A program made the position numbers and the translations under genes. Positions 41,268 to 49,440 of a DNA stretch of 64,000 bases are shown here, piece after piece (the stretch's first letter is position 1; each line of letters starts with the position of its first letter). The notes under the pieces are model-generated. The model had not been told where the DNA came from, did no database searches, and was given only the letters and a program-made list of their open reading frames with translations. Source of the DNA: Actinoallomurus bryophytorum (GTDB lineage: Bacteria; Actinomycetota; Actinomycetes; Streptosporangiales; Streptosporangiaceae); the NCBI RefSeq assembly GCF_006716425.1, contig NZ_VFOZ01000001.1, forward strand, positions 6,944,001 to 7,008,000, written 5' to 3'.

Positions 41268-41591
41268 ATGTACCGGAGTTTGATAGTGGCCAAAATCGTG
41301 CCGGGAACGGAACACGAGGTCGCGGAGATCTGGACCGAGTCAGATAGGACAGAACTCCCAAGAGTGGCCAAAATTAGACACCGTTCGCTGTATAGCCTCG
41401 GAAATTTGTACGTGCACCTGCTCGAGTCCGCCGAGCCGCCACCGGCCACCTTGAACACCGCCCGCAAGGAACCGGAGTTCGCCCGGATCAGCAAGCGGCT
41501 CGAGCCCTTCATCTCGCCGTACCTTCCCACCTGGCGCTCCCCTCAGGACGCCGTCGCGTCCTGCTTCTACAGCTGGGAGCCGGAGGAGTGA
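41268..41591 (+). CDS. TcmI-family polyketide cyclase
   Basis: 107-residue dimeric ferredoxin-like cyclase of the TcmI/WhiE ORF VII type, which closes the last rings of multi-ring aromatic polyketides. Recognisable blocks: YRSLIVAKIVPGTEHEVAEIWTESD, the HRSLYSLGNLYVHLLE strand pair and the final YLPTWRSPQDAVASCFYSW. GAGAGGTGG precedes the ATG. Its stop overlaps the start of the carboxyltransferase gene (GTGA). Together with the aromatase/cyclase at 13076 it defines a WhiE/pentangular-like folding programme. Confidence 0.9.
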   Translation: MYRSLIVAKIVPGTEHEVAEIWTESDRTELPRVAKIRHRSLYSLGNLYVHLLESAEPPPATLNTARKEPEFARISKRLEPFISPYLPTWRSPQDAVASCFYSWEPEE

Positions 41592-43288
41592 ACGAAGTGA
41601 CCATTTCCGCGCTCCCGGCCGCCGGGACGACGTGGGTGCGCTGCACGTCCTGTGGCCACCTGCTCTACAGCAAGCGGCTGACGAGGAACCTCCAGGTCTG
41701 CCCGGAGTGCGGCCATCACAGCCGCCTCACCGCGAGGCAGCGCATCGAACAGCTGGTCGACCCCGGCTCCTTCACCCCGCTGCCCGTCACCGTCGTCACC
41801 TCCGACGTCCTCGGGTTCAGCGACACCCGGCCCTATCCCGAACGGCTGGCGGACGCGCGGGCGAGCACCGGCCTCGACGAGGCGGTGCTCTGCGGCACCG
41901 CCCGCATCGGTGATCGCCCGGTCGCGATGGCGGTCATGGACTTCGGGTTCATGGGGGGCAGTCTCGGCACGGCCGTCGGCGAGCTCATCACGTGTACCGC
42001 CGAGACGGCGTTGCGCGAGCGGTTCCCGCTCGTCATCGTCACGACCTCGGGCGGGGCCCGGATGCAGGAGGGCGTCCTGTCCCTCATGCAGATGGCCAAG
42101 ACCAGCCAGGCGATCGCCGAGCTGCGCGAGGCCGGGCTGCTGAGCGTCAGCGTCATCACCGACCCGACGTACGGTGGCGTGGCCGCGTCCTTCGCGGGCA
42201 ACACCGACGTACTGATCGCCGAGAGCGGTGCCCGTATGGGCTTCGCCGGCCCCCGCGTGATCCGGCAGACCATCAAGCAGGAGCTACCGGAAGGCTTCCA
42301 GACCGCGCGGTTCCTGATGCGGCACGGACAGCTCGACATCGTCGCCGACCGGCGGACACTCCGCAGCTGGCTGCTGCGGCTCCTCGACGTGGCAGGGCCG
42401 GGCGGAGCGAACGTGCCCGCCGCGGACCCCGTCGTGGTCGACGACCCGCAGCTGATCGCCGCCCGTGACCCCTGGGAGATCGTGAAGCTGGCCCGGCACC
42501 CGGACCGGCCGACGACGCTCGACTACATCAGCGACATCTTCACCTCTTTCATCGAGCTGCACGGCGACCGGATGCAGGGCGACTGCCCGGCGATCGTCGC
42601 CGGCCTCGCGCGGATCGGCGACCTGCGGCTCGCCGTCATCGGCCACCAGAAGGGTCACAACACCAAGGACCTGGTCGCCCGGAACTTCGGCATGGCCCAG
42701 CCCGAGGGGTACCGGAAGGCGCTGCGCGTGATGCGTCTCGCCGCCGGCCTGGAGCTGCCGATCCTCACGCTCGTCGACACACCGGGCGCCTACCCGGGTG
42801 TGGCCGCCGAGGAACACGGCCAGTCCATCGCCATCGCGCAGAACATCCAGGAGATGTCCGGTCTGCGCACGCCGATCGTCACGATCGTGACCGGCGAGGG
42901 CGGCAGCGGCGGAGCGCTCGCCCTGTCCGTCGCCGACCGGGTGCTGATGCTCGAGAACGCCACCTACTCGGTCATCAGCCCCGAGGGGTGCTCCTCGATC
43001 CTGTGGAACACTCCGTCGGCCGGTCCGACCGCGGCCCGCGCCCTGCGGATCACCGCACGGGAGCTGCTGAGCATGGGCATCGTCGACGGCGTCGTGCCGG
43101 AGCCGCCGGGTGGAGCCCATCTCGACCGGACGGCGACGGCCGAGCGGCTGCGCCGCGCCCTGCTGGAGACCCTCGCGGCGCTGCCGGCCACGAAGACGGA
43201 CCGGCTCGTGGAGGAGCGGCGCGCACGCTTCCGCCGATACGGACAGGACGCGGTCCGCGTCAACGACGCCGAGGGGATGACGACCTGA
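41588..43288 (+). CDS. accDA: Acetyl-CoA carboxyltransferase, fused beta-alpha subunits
   Basis: 566-residue fusion of AccD and AccA. The N-terminal zinc ribbon (CTSCGH ... CPECGHH) and LVIVTTSGGARMQEGVLSLMQM belong to AccD. From about residue 290 the AccA part reads DYISDIFTSFIELHGDRMQGDCPAIVAGLA, then PILTLVDTPGAYPGVAAEEHGQS and GEGGSGGALALSVADRVLMLENATYSVISPEG. The GTG start overlaps the cyclase stop; the BCCP gene start overlaps its own stop (TGATG). With BCCP and the remote accC it makes malonyl-CoA for the polyketide pathway. Confidence 0.93.
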   Translation: MNEVTISALPAAGTTWVRCTSCGHLLYSKRLTRNLQVCPECGHHSRLTARQRIEQLVDPGSFTPLPVTVVTSDVLGFSDTRPYPERLADARASTGLDEAVLCGTARIGDRPVAMAVMDFGFMGGSLGTAVGELITCTAETALRERFPLVIVTTSGGARMQEGVLSLMQMAKTSQAIAELREAGLLSVSVITDPTYGGVAASFAGNTDVLIAESGARMGFAGPRVIRQTIKQELPEGFQTARFLMRHGQLDIVADRRTLRSWLLRLLDVAGPGGANVPAADPVVVDDPQLIAARDPWEIVKLARHPDRPTTLDYISDIFTSFIELHGDRMQGDCPAIVAGLARIGDLRLAVIGHQKGHNTKDLVARNFGMAQPEGYRKALRVMRLAAGLELPILTLVDTPGAYPGVAAEEHGQSIAIAQNIQEMSGLRTPIVTIVTGEGGSGGALALSVADRVLMLENATYSVISPEGCSSILWNTPSAGPTAARALRITARELLSMGIVDGVVPEPPGGAHLDRTATAERLRRALLETLAALPATKTDRLVEERRARFRRYGQDAVRVNDAEGMTT

Positions 43289-43818
43289 TGCAGGAAGATC
43301 CGCATACCCACGAACGGCACGTGCTCGCCGAGCTTCGGGAGCACACGCGGATGCTTGCCGAGGAGCTCCCGACTCCGCTACGCCGTATCCGCGTGTGCTC
43401 CGGCGACACCCTGATCGAGGTCGAGTGGCAGGAGTCGGCGGCGGCCCCGGCGGTGGACCCGCCCGCCTCCGGCGGCATCGCCGTGGTGGCGACATCCGTC
43501 AACGGCCACGGCTCGGCATCGCCGCCCGAGGCCGCCACGCCGCCGGCGGGCTTCCACACCGTCACCTCGCCCATGGTGGGCACCTTCTACACGGGCCCGG
43601 AGCCGGGCGCCGACGCGTTCGTCACCGTCGGCGACACCATCACGTCCGGCCAGGTGGTCGGCATCGTCGAGGCGATGAAGCTGATGAACCCGATCGTCGC
43701 GGAGATCGCCGGTGTCGTCACCGAACTGCACGCCGACAACGCGGAGGCGGTCGAGTTCGGCCAGCCCCTGATCACCCTTGCCACGGTCAACGCCGCCGCG
43801 TACAACGGCAGCGCCTGA
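43288..43818 (+). CDS. accB: Biotin carboxyl carrier protein
   Basis: 176-residue BCCP. The C-terminal biotinyl domain starts TVTSPMVGTFYTGPEPGADAFV and carries the biotin site VEAMKLMN with Lys131; an Ala/Pro-rich linker connects it to an N-terminal helix, as in E. coli-type AccB. Start overlaps the carboxyltransferase stop. Last gene of the cyclase-accDA-accB operon. The fit with accC at 13.8 kb completes a pathway-specific acetyl-CoA carboxylase divided over two loci. Confidence 0.93.
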   Translation: MQEDPHTHERHVLAELREHTRMLAEELPTPLRRIRVCSGDTLIEVEWQESAAAPAVDPPASGGIAVVATSVNGHGSASPPEAATPPAGFHTVTSPMVGTFYTGPEPGADAFVTVGDTITSGQVVGIVEAMKLMNPIVAEIAGVVTELHADNAEAVEFGQPLITLATVNAAAYNGSA

Positions 43819-44380
43819 CCGGGCAGGCCGGCCACTGACGAGCGGAGGGAGCGGCCGCCGTCGTACCCGGACATCGGCGAGGAGGAGTCGACCCGGTTCT
43901 TCCACGCCGAGGCGGAAGGGGCCCGCCCCCGGTTGAACTCCAGCGTCGCCGCCGGCCGTGTCTCGTTAGGGACGTCCCGGTGATGGCGGCGCGGGAGGAG
44001 ATGTGGGAAGCGCCCGGCCGGAGACGGTGGACAACGTCACGGACATCCCGACGGTGACCCGCACGACGCCGACACCGACGCCGGCCAAGCGTCCGGACGA
44101 CGGGCTGAGCGCGCTGAGCCGGTCCGCCGCCGAGGTTCCGGCATCCTCCGCCGGGCAGAGCATCCCCCGTGATGCCCTCGCGGACGGCGCCACGGCCGGC
44201 GGGGCGTCGACGGCTTCAGGCGAGGGGTGGGGCTGACGTCCACGCGGGTCGGCGGATTTCGACGACTCGCCGGGTGGAGGGTGAGGGAAATGGACGCTCG
44301 CGGTGGAGAACGGTCGGTGATCCGGCCGTCCGCGCCGCCGGTGACGGGATGGCCCCGGTCAGTGGCGCGATGCTTCGGCC
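43819..44380. other. Gap without a clear gene
   Basis: 560 bp. It contains a perfect 10-bp palindrome GGGACGTCCC at 43969-43978 and a possible but unsupported small frame at 44003-44236 (77 codons, Thr/Pro/Ser/Ala-rich, GTG start too close to a GGAGGAG). No three-box motif is found. This gap probably marks the right edge of the polyketide regulon. Confidence 0.4.
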
Positions 44381-45691
44381 ATGGACGTTGAGAAGGAACT
44401 CGCAGGACCGCCGAGGTCCTCATCCAAGGACGCCGGAGCCGTCGTGGCGGCACGTCGCCTCTCCCACGGACCTTCGGCCGCGCCGGGAAGCACGGAGCCC
44501 TACGGCGGGCGGCTTGGGCTCGTGCTGCTGCTCGGCTCGCTGGTGGCGCTCGGCCCGTTGACGACGGACATGTACCTGCCCGCACTCCCGGCCATCACGA
44601 GCGAGCTGCACGCCTCCCCGGCCGCGGTACAGCTCACGCTGACCGGTGCGCTGGCCGGGCTCGCGCTCGGCCAGGTGCTCGTCGGGCCGCTCTCGGACGC
44701 GATCGGGCGACGGACTCCGCTGCTGGCCGGTGTGACGGTGCACATCGTCGCGTCGGCGCTCTGCCTGCTCGCGCCGGACCTGGCGGTGCTCGACGTCCTG
44801 CGTGTGTCGCAGGGCCTCGGCGCCGCCACCTCCACGGTGATCACCATGGCGATCGTCCGCGACCTGTTCGACGGTGCCGCCGTGGCCGGACTGCTGTCCC
44901 GGCTCATGCTCGTCCTGGGGGTGTCGCCGATCCTGGCTCCCACGCTCGGCGGCATCGTGCTCGCCCGGTCCTCATGGCGCGGTGTCTTCGCCGTCCTCGC
45001 CGTTCTGAGCCTGGTCATCATCGTCGCCGCGGCGTACGCCCTGCCCGAGACACTGCCGGATGAACGGCGGCGCACGGGCGGCCTGCCGAGTACGCTCCGG
45101 GACTTCACGCGACTGCTCGGCGACCGGGCCTTCGTCGGCCTGATCCTGCTGGCGGGCCTGGCGATGAGCACGATCTTCGCCTTCGTGTCCGGCTCGCCGT
45201 TCGTGTTCCAAGGCCACTTCGGCATGAGCGAACAGGAGTTCGGCTATGCCTTCGGCCTCGGTGCGCTCGGCCTGGTGCTCGCCGGCCGGCTCAACGTGCG
45301 CCTGCTCCGCCGTCGATCGCCGACGCAGGTTATGACCCGCTCGTTCGCCGCCGCCGCGGTCGCCGGCGGTCTCCTGCTGACGTGCGCCACCACCGGCTTC
45401 GGCGGCATGGCCGGTACGTTCGTGCCACTGTGGCTCGTACTCTTCACGGTCGGCTTCACGCTGCCCAACGCGTCCGCGCTCGCCCTTTCTCGCCACGGCG
45501 AGGTCGCCGGTACGGCCGCGGCCCTGCTGGGCGCCCTGCAGTTCGGCATCGGAGCGGTCACCGCTCCACTGGTCGGAGTGATCGGTACCGGACCGGCCGC
45601 CATGGCGTCCGTCATCGCCCTCACGTTGGCCATCGCGGTCGTGGTCCTCGTCGCGGTCGTACGCCCGTGGCGCCTGACCACGAACGGATGA
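44381..45691 (+). CDS. MFS transporter, Bcr/CflA family
   Basis: 436-residue 12-helix exporter. After a 40-residue charged N-terminus come the Bcr/CflA features: LTTDMYLPALPAI in the first helix, GQVLVGPLSDAIGRRTPLL (motif A) and VSQGLGAATSTVITMAIVRD. Family members export bicyclomycin, chloramphenicol-like drugs or sulfonamides. The ATG has no strong ribosome site. The Lrp-type regulator gene follows after 24 bp and is probably in the same transcript, which suggests local control of efflux. Membership in the polyketide pathway is uncertain because no shared motif is seen. Confidence 0.88.
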   Translation: MDVEKELAGPPRSSSKDAGAVVAARRLSHGPSAAPGSTEPYGGRLGLVLLLGSLVALGPLTTDMYLPALPAITSELHASPAAVQLTLTGALAGLALGQVLVGPLSDAIGRRTPLLAGVTVHIVASALCLLAPDLAVLDVLRVSQGLGAATSTVITMAIVRDLFDGAAVAGLLSRLMLVLGVSPILAPTLGGIVLARSSWRGVFAVLAVLSLVIIVAAAYALPETLPDERRRTGGLPSTLRDFTRLLGDRAFVGLILLAGLAMSTIFAFVSGSPFVFQGHFGMSEQEFGYAFGLGALGLVLAGRLNVRLLRRRSPTQVMTRSFAAAAVAGGLLLTCATTGFGGMAGTFVPLWLVLFTVGFTLPNASALALSRHGEVAGTAAALLGALQFGIGAVTAPLVGVIGTGPAAMASVIALTLAIAVVVLVAVVRPWRLTTNG

Positions 45692-45715
45692 GACGGCCAT
45701 CGGAGGATCCCTGAG

Positions 45716-46735
45716 ATGACGGCTTCGACGGCGGGATCAGGCCGGCTGGACCTGGACGACCACCGCCTCATCCGCGCCCTGCAGTTGTCCCCGCGCGAAG
45801 GATTCGCGCGGCTGAGTACCGTGCTCGGCGTCTCGGAGGCCACCGTCGCACGCCGGTACCGCCGGCTGCGGCGGTCCGGGGTGCTACGCGTGGTGGGCAT
45901 CGTGGACCCGAGTGTGCTGGGACAGAGCGAGTGGATCGTACGTGTGCAGTGCCGGCCCGACGGCACGCCGGCCGTCGCCGAGGCCCTCGCGTTGCGCGAC
46001 GATGTCAGCTGGGTGTCGCTCAACGCCGCGGGCTCCGAGGTGACGTGCGTGGTGCGTTCACGCTCACGAGAGGACCGGGAACACCTCCTGGTCGAGCTGC
46101 TGCCCCGTGTCGCCACCGTACTCAGCCTCAAAGCGTCGGTGATCATGCATGTCTTCACCACCGTCGGCCGGCAGGACTGGACCGTGCTCGACCAGGCACT
46201 GACGGAGGCCGAGGCCCGCGCGCTCCGCCCCGCCGATCCGGTCCGCCCGCCATCGTCCGCCGACCTGAGCCTCCAGCCGCACGACCAGGCGATCCTGCTC
46301 GGGCTCGCGGCCGACGGCCGAGCCAGTCACGCCGACCTGGCCACGGCCGCCGGCATCAGCCCGGCGCGGACCGCCCGGCGCGTACGTGCCCTGATCGAGA
46401 CGGGCGTCGTCCAGCTCGACGTCGAGCTGTCGCGGGCCGCCCTCGGCTTCACCACGCTCGCGGACCTCTGGCTTCAGGTGGCCCCGGACGCGGTCCGCGC
46501 GGTCGGCAGGGAGCTCAGCCTGATGCCGGAGGTCGCGTTCGCCGCCGCGATCTCCGGCGTGCACAACGTGCACGCCGCCGTGAACTGCCGTGACCTGCAG
46601 GACCTCTTCGGCTTCGTCACCGACCGCATCGGCGCGCTGCGGGGTGTTCAGAGCCTGGAGGTCTCCCCGGTCCTGCGGCAGCTGAAGCAGTTCAACACCC
46701 TCATCAAGGGCGATCGGCTGTCGGGCTTCCCTTAG
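45716..46735 (+). CDS. Double-unit Lrp/AsnC regulator
   Basis: 339-residue protein made of two Lrp/AsnC units in tandem: a helix-turn-helix near residues 20-55 (RLSTVLGVSEATVARRYRRLRRSGVL), an effector-binding RAM domain, then a second helix-turn-helix (HADLATAAGISPARTARRVRALIETGVV) and a second RAM domain. Such tandem forms are found in actinomycetes and may dimerise where single forms make octamers. GGAGGA precedes the ATG. The gene follows the Bcr/CflA exporter and its stop touches the end of the convergent subtilase remnant. Confidence 0.88.
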   Translation: MTASTAGSGRLDLDDHRLIRALQLSPREGFARLSTVLGVSEATVARRYRRLRRSGVLRVVGIVDPSVLGQSEWIVRVQCRPDGTPAVAEALALRDDVSWVSLNAAGSEVTCVVRSRSREDREHLLVELLPRVATVLSLKASVIMHVFTTVGRQDWTVLDQALTEAEARALRPADPVRPPSSADLSLQPHDQAILLGLAADGRASHADLATAAGISPARTARRVRALIETGVVQLDVELSRAALGFTTLADLWLQVAPDAVRAVGRELSLMPEVAFAAAISGVHNVHAAVNCRDLQDLFGFVTDRIGALRGVQSLEVSPVLRQLKQFNTLIKGDRLSGFP

Positions 46736-46968
46736 TCCGTGCTCGGTCCATCCAGCGTGCCGGGCTGCCGGCCGCGGCCCCGCCGGATCGCGGCAATGAG
46801 GAGACAGCCCAGGCCGGCGCAGCCCGCCAGCGACGGGTCCGGAAGCCGCCCGGTCGGGTGGTCCGCGGTGGTCTCCAGGCGCTGCCGTACCTGCGCGGCC
46901 GTCAGCGTGGGCCGGTGGTCACGCACCAGCGCCGCCGTGCCGGCCACGAACGCCGCGGGTAACAGCAT
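46732..46968 (-). pseudogene. C-terminal remnant of a mycosin-like subtilase
   Basis: Only the last 78 residues remain. AAFVAGTAALVRDHRPTLTAAQVRQRLETTADHPTG is typical of the end of type VII secretion subtilases (MycP), and a short hydrophobic helix and basic tail follow. The catalytic Ser loop just before AFVAG is disrupted (MLLPAAFVAG in place of GTSxAAAFVAG), and upstream sequence belongs to a transposase. The gene was evidently cut by the element at 46986-48581. ESX-like proteins at 61.2-62.5 kb show that this secretion type exists in the organism. Confidence 0.6.
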
Positions 46969-46985
46969 CGCGGAGATCGTGCTGG

Positions 46986-48581
46986 TCAGGTCTCCCAGGC
47001 GACGGCGGGCCTAGGCGCGGGTGGGACGGGCGAGGTCTCCGCTTTCGGAGCGCGGGCGGCGGCCACGGGGGCGTGGGCGAGCATCGCGAGGGTGACGCGG
47101 CGGTGCCAGGCGTCGTAGCCGGGGATCTGGTCCAAGCCGACTTCGTTCCTGACCGCGGCGAAGCACTCCTCGATGGCCGAGCGCGTCCCTGCGATGCGCA
47201 CCAGCTCGGCCAAGGGCGTGCCGGCCGGTCCGTAGCACAGGTGGTAGGCCAGTTCGGGAGTGGCCTCGCCGAGTGCGGGCGGGGAACGACGGACCAGTAG
47301 CCATCGGGCGAAGAACTCACCCGCTCCGACGTCGTCCGAGTGAGGCGGCAAGGTGGCCATGGCCCAGTCATGGGACTGCGCTCCCTTGCCCGCGGACAGG
47401 CGCTTCCAGGCATGCCCCGGGGCGCCGGCGGTGATCTGGTCGGCCCGCAGACCGGTGCCGCCATCGTCGATGTCGGTTCCCAGCGGCTGAGTCCGCGGTA
47501 TCGCGACCACATAGCCCAGGTGGCGCCGTTCCAGATAGCGGCGGAACTTGTGGCCCTGGCCGTAGGCCTCATCGGCGGTCACCCATCGCGCCGCGACCCC
47601 GCCGTCCACGGCCCGGCGGATCATCGCCTGGGCCAGTTCCAGTTTGGTCGCGAAACCCACGTCCGCCGGGACGCCGGCCTTCTCGCACTGCCTCCGGTCG
47701 CCGGTCAATGACTTGGGCAGGTACAACTCCGCGTCGATCAATGCGCGGCCACGCGCGGTCGCGTACGCCAGGAACACTCCCCGGCCGGCTGGCCCGCCGC
47801 GCGGTCGCTGGGACACGGTCGGGAGGGTGCCCATTCTGGAGGATCCGGCCTCATCCACCACGAGCACGCCGCCGGTGTCGCCGAACCGTTCGACCACGGA
47901 CCCGCGCAGGTTCTCCCGCCGCAGCCGCGGATCCTCCTGGGCGCCGTTCGACAACCGCCGCATCAGATCGGACCGTGCGTCTCCGGCCACCTCCGCGCCG
48001 TTCTCCTCGGCCGTTTCCAGCGACTCCGTCAGTTGCTCTTCGAGGTGGAGCCGCAGGTTGCGAAGGGCGTGGTGGACACGGGACTTCACGGTTCCGACCG
48101 GTATGCCGAGTGCCTTGGCGGCCTGTGCCGCTGTGCGGTCGGCGAAGTAGACCTCGACTAATGCGGCGCGATGCGCCGGCGCGAGGCGTTCGAGGGCGCG
48201 TCTGACGAACATGGACTCCACCACGTCGTCGGAGTGGTCGGGCAGCATTCGCGTGGGTGTGTCGGCCACGAGAGTTTCCGGCGGCCGTGCCCGGCGAGCC
48301 CGGAGCTTGTCCACGGCGACGTTGTGTGCGACCCGTTTCAGCCAGGCGGCTATGGAGCCGCGCTCGGGCGTGAGCCGGTCGGCGTTCCGCCAGGCCCGCA
48401 CCATCGTCTCCTGGACGACGTCTTCGGCCTGGTACGGATCGGACAGCATTTTGGTGACATAGGCGAGGAGCGCCGAGCGATGCTGGATGTAGAGCGAGGT
48501 GACGAGCCGGCTGGGGTCGGACCCGGCCGAGCATGCGGCGTCCGCCGGGGATACATCATGTTCGAGAACTTGAGTGTCCAT
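46986..48581 (-). CDS. ECF sigma factor fused to IS701-type transposase fragment
   Basis: 531-residue chimera. Residues 1 to about 190 form a complete ECF sigma factor: region 2 (YVTKMLSDPYQAEDVVQETMVRAWRN) and region 4 (ALERLAPAHRAALVEVYFADRTAAQAAKALGIPVGTVKSRVHHALRNLR). From about residue 195 it is IS701-like: GDARSDLMRRL, VVERFGDTGGVLVVDEAG, GVFLAYATARGRALIDAELYLP, WVTADEAYGQ and IEECFAAVRNEVGLDQ. The transposase lacks its first part and the usual RQYSG-type segment, so transposition is unlikely. ATG at 48581 with GGAG upstream. The sigma part may still work with a long tail; its anti-sigma partner is absent. Confidence 0.8.
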   Translation of the reverse strand: MDTQVLEHDVSPADAACSAGSDPSRLVTSLYIQHRSALLAYVTKMLSDPYQAEDVVQETMVRAWRNADRLTPERGSIAAWLKRVAHNVAVDKLRARRARPPETLVADTPTRMLPDHSDDVVESMFVRRALERLAPAHRAALVEVYFADRTAAQAAKALGIPVGTVKSRVHHALRNLRLHLEEQLTESLETAEENGAEVAGDARSDLMRRLSNGAQEDPRLRRENLRGSVVERFGDTGGVLVVDEAGSSRMGTLPTVSQRPRGGPAGRGVFLAYATARGRALIDAELYLPKSLTGDRRQCEKAGVPADVGFATKLELAQAMIRRAVDGGVAARWVTADEAYGQGHKFRRYLERRHLGYVVAIPRTQPLGTDIDDGGTGLRADQITAGAPGHAWKRLSAGKGAQSHDWAMATLPPHSDDVGAGEFFARWLLVRRSPPALGEATPELAYHLCYGPAGTPLAELVRIAGTRSAIEECFAAVRNEVGLDQIPGYDAWHRRVTLAMLAHAPVAAARAPKAETSPVPPAPRPAVAWET

Positions 48582-48668
48582 TGGCGGGGCTCTCCAGTCC
48601 GGTCTTTTGTGGCGTCATGAGGGCGTGCCGGCGGTACCCCGCGGCCCGGGATGCCGCCGCGGAGGGAC

Positions 48669-49358
48669 TCAGCGGGGCGCCGTGGCGGCCTGCTTGATCA
48701 GGTCGGCGACCGCCTGTGGCTGGGACAGGTAGACGGAGTGGCTGGCGGATACCTCGGCCACCGTGGCGCCGGCGCGTTCGGCCATGGCGTGCTGCGCGGG
48801 CGGGGGGATCATCCGGTCGTCGGTGGCGACCAGGTACCAGCTGGGCTTCTGGCGCCATGCGGGCTCGCTGACCGCGCCGGCGAGGGCGTCCATGCCCCAG
48901 GGGACCTGCGAGTCGGCCATGAACTCCGCCTCCTGCAGCGGCACGTCACCGGCGAAGGAGGCGGGGAACTCCGCACGGTCGAGGAAGAGGAAGCCGTCCT
49001 GGGGCGGCAGGATCGGGGGTACCGGCGCACCGGGAGGTGGGTCGGCGATGAGCGTGTTCACCGATTCGCTCTTGTCCGGGGCGAAGGCGGCGATGTAGAC
49101 CAGCGCCACAACGGAGGGATGGAGCCCGGCCTCGGTGATGACCGCTCCGCCGTAGGAGTGACCGACCAGCACCGTGGGGCCGTCCTGGCGCTGCAGGACG
49201 CGGCAAGTGGCCTCGGCATCGCCTTCGAGCGACAGTGTCGGGTTCTGCACGATGCTGACGTTGAAGCCGTCCTGGCGTAGCAGCCGGTAGACCTGCTGCC
49301 AGCCGGAGCCGTCGACGAAGCCGCCGTGTACGAGGACGATATTGCGTGCCGTGTTCAT
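48669..49358 (-). CDS. Alpha/beta hydrolase
   Basis: 229-residue cytosolic hydrolase. The oxyanion region is LVHGGFVDGSGW, the nucleophile elbow GHSYGG, the acid probably in VATDDRMIP and the catalytic His in SASHSVYLS. Similar to small esterases often annotated as salicylate-esterase/pimeloyl-type hydrolases. It diverges from nothing on its left: the sigma-transposase chimera follows in the same direction. A motif shared with the promoter of the secreted hydrolase at 52634 lies 67-80 bp upstream, so the LAL regulator may control it. Confidence 0.85.
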   Translation of the reverse strand: MNTARNIVLVHGGFVDGSGWQQVYRLLRQDGFNVSIVQNPTLSLEGDAEATCRVLQRQDGPTVLVGHSYGGAVITEAGLHPSVVALVYIAAFAPDKSESVNTLIADPPPGAPVPPILPPQDGFLFLDRAEFPASFAGDVPLQEAEFMADSQVPWGMDALAGAVSEPAWRQKPSWYLVATDDRMIPPPAQHAMAERAGATVAEVSASHSVYLSQPQAVADLIKQAATAPR

Positions 49359-49424
49359 CGGTCTCCAGTCCCTCGTTGAGTGGATCTGGAAACGACGTTA
49401 AGAGTTAGGGGCGGTGGCTAGCGT

Positions 49425-49440
49425 CTGTCGAATGACTGGT
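49425..49440 (-). promoter_or_regulatory. Candidate LAL-regulator site 1
   Basis: Contains GTCGAATGACTGGT on the plus strand, matching GTCAAATGACTGGT at 52489-52502 in 13 of 14 positions. It lies between the hydrolase start (49358) and the stop of the LAL gene (49440). Confidence 0.4.

Noticed and set aside
41066-41347. A 93-codon plus-strand frame with a GAGGAG ribosome site, 49 bp after motif copy E
   Set aside because: It is Arg-rich with no recognisable fold and overlaps the TcmI cyclase start out of frame by 80 bases; it fits a non-coding leader better. The strong ribosome site keeps a short leader peptide possible.
43819-43980. Open frame continuing after the BCCP stop codon (SYPDIGEEESTRFFHAEAEG) that looks protein-like
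   Set aside because: No start codon and no homology I can recognise; perhaps the decayed tail of a lost gene. Not enough to call a pseudogene.
44003-44236. A 77-codon frame upstream of the Bcr/CflA exporter
   Set aside because: Low-complexity Thr/Pro/Ser/Ala composition and a ribosome site too close to the GTG start; no family resemblance.
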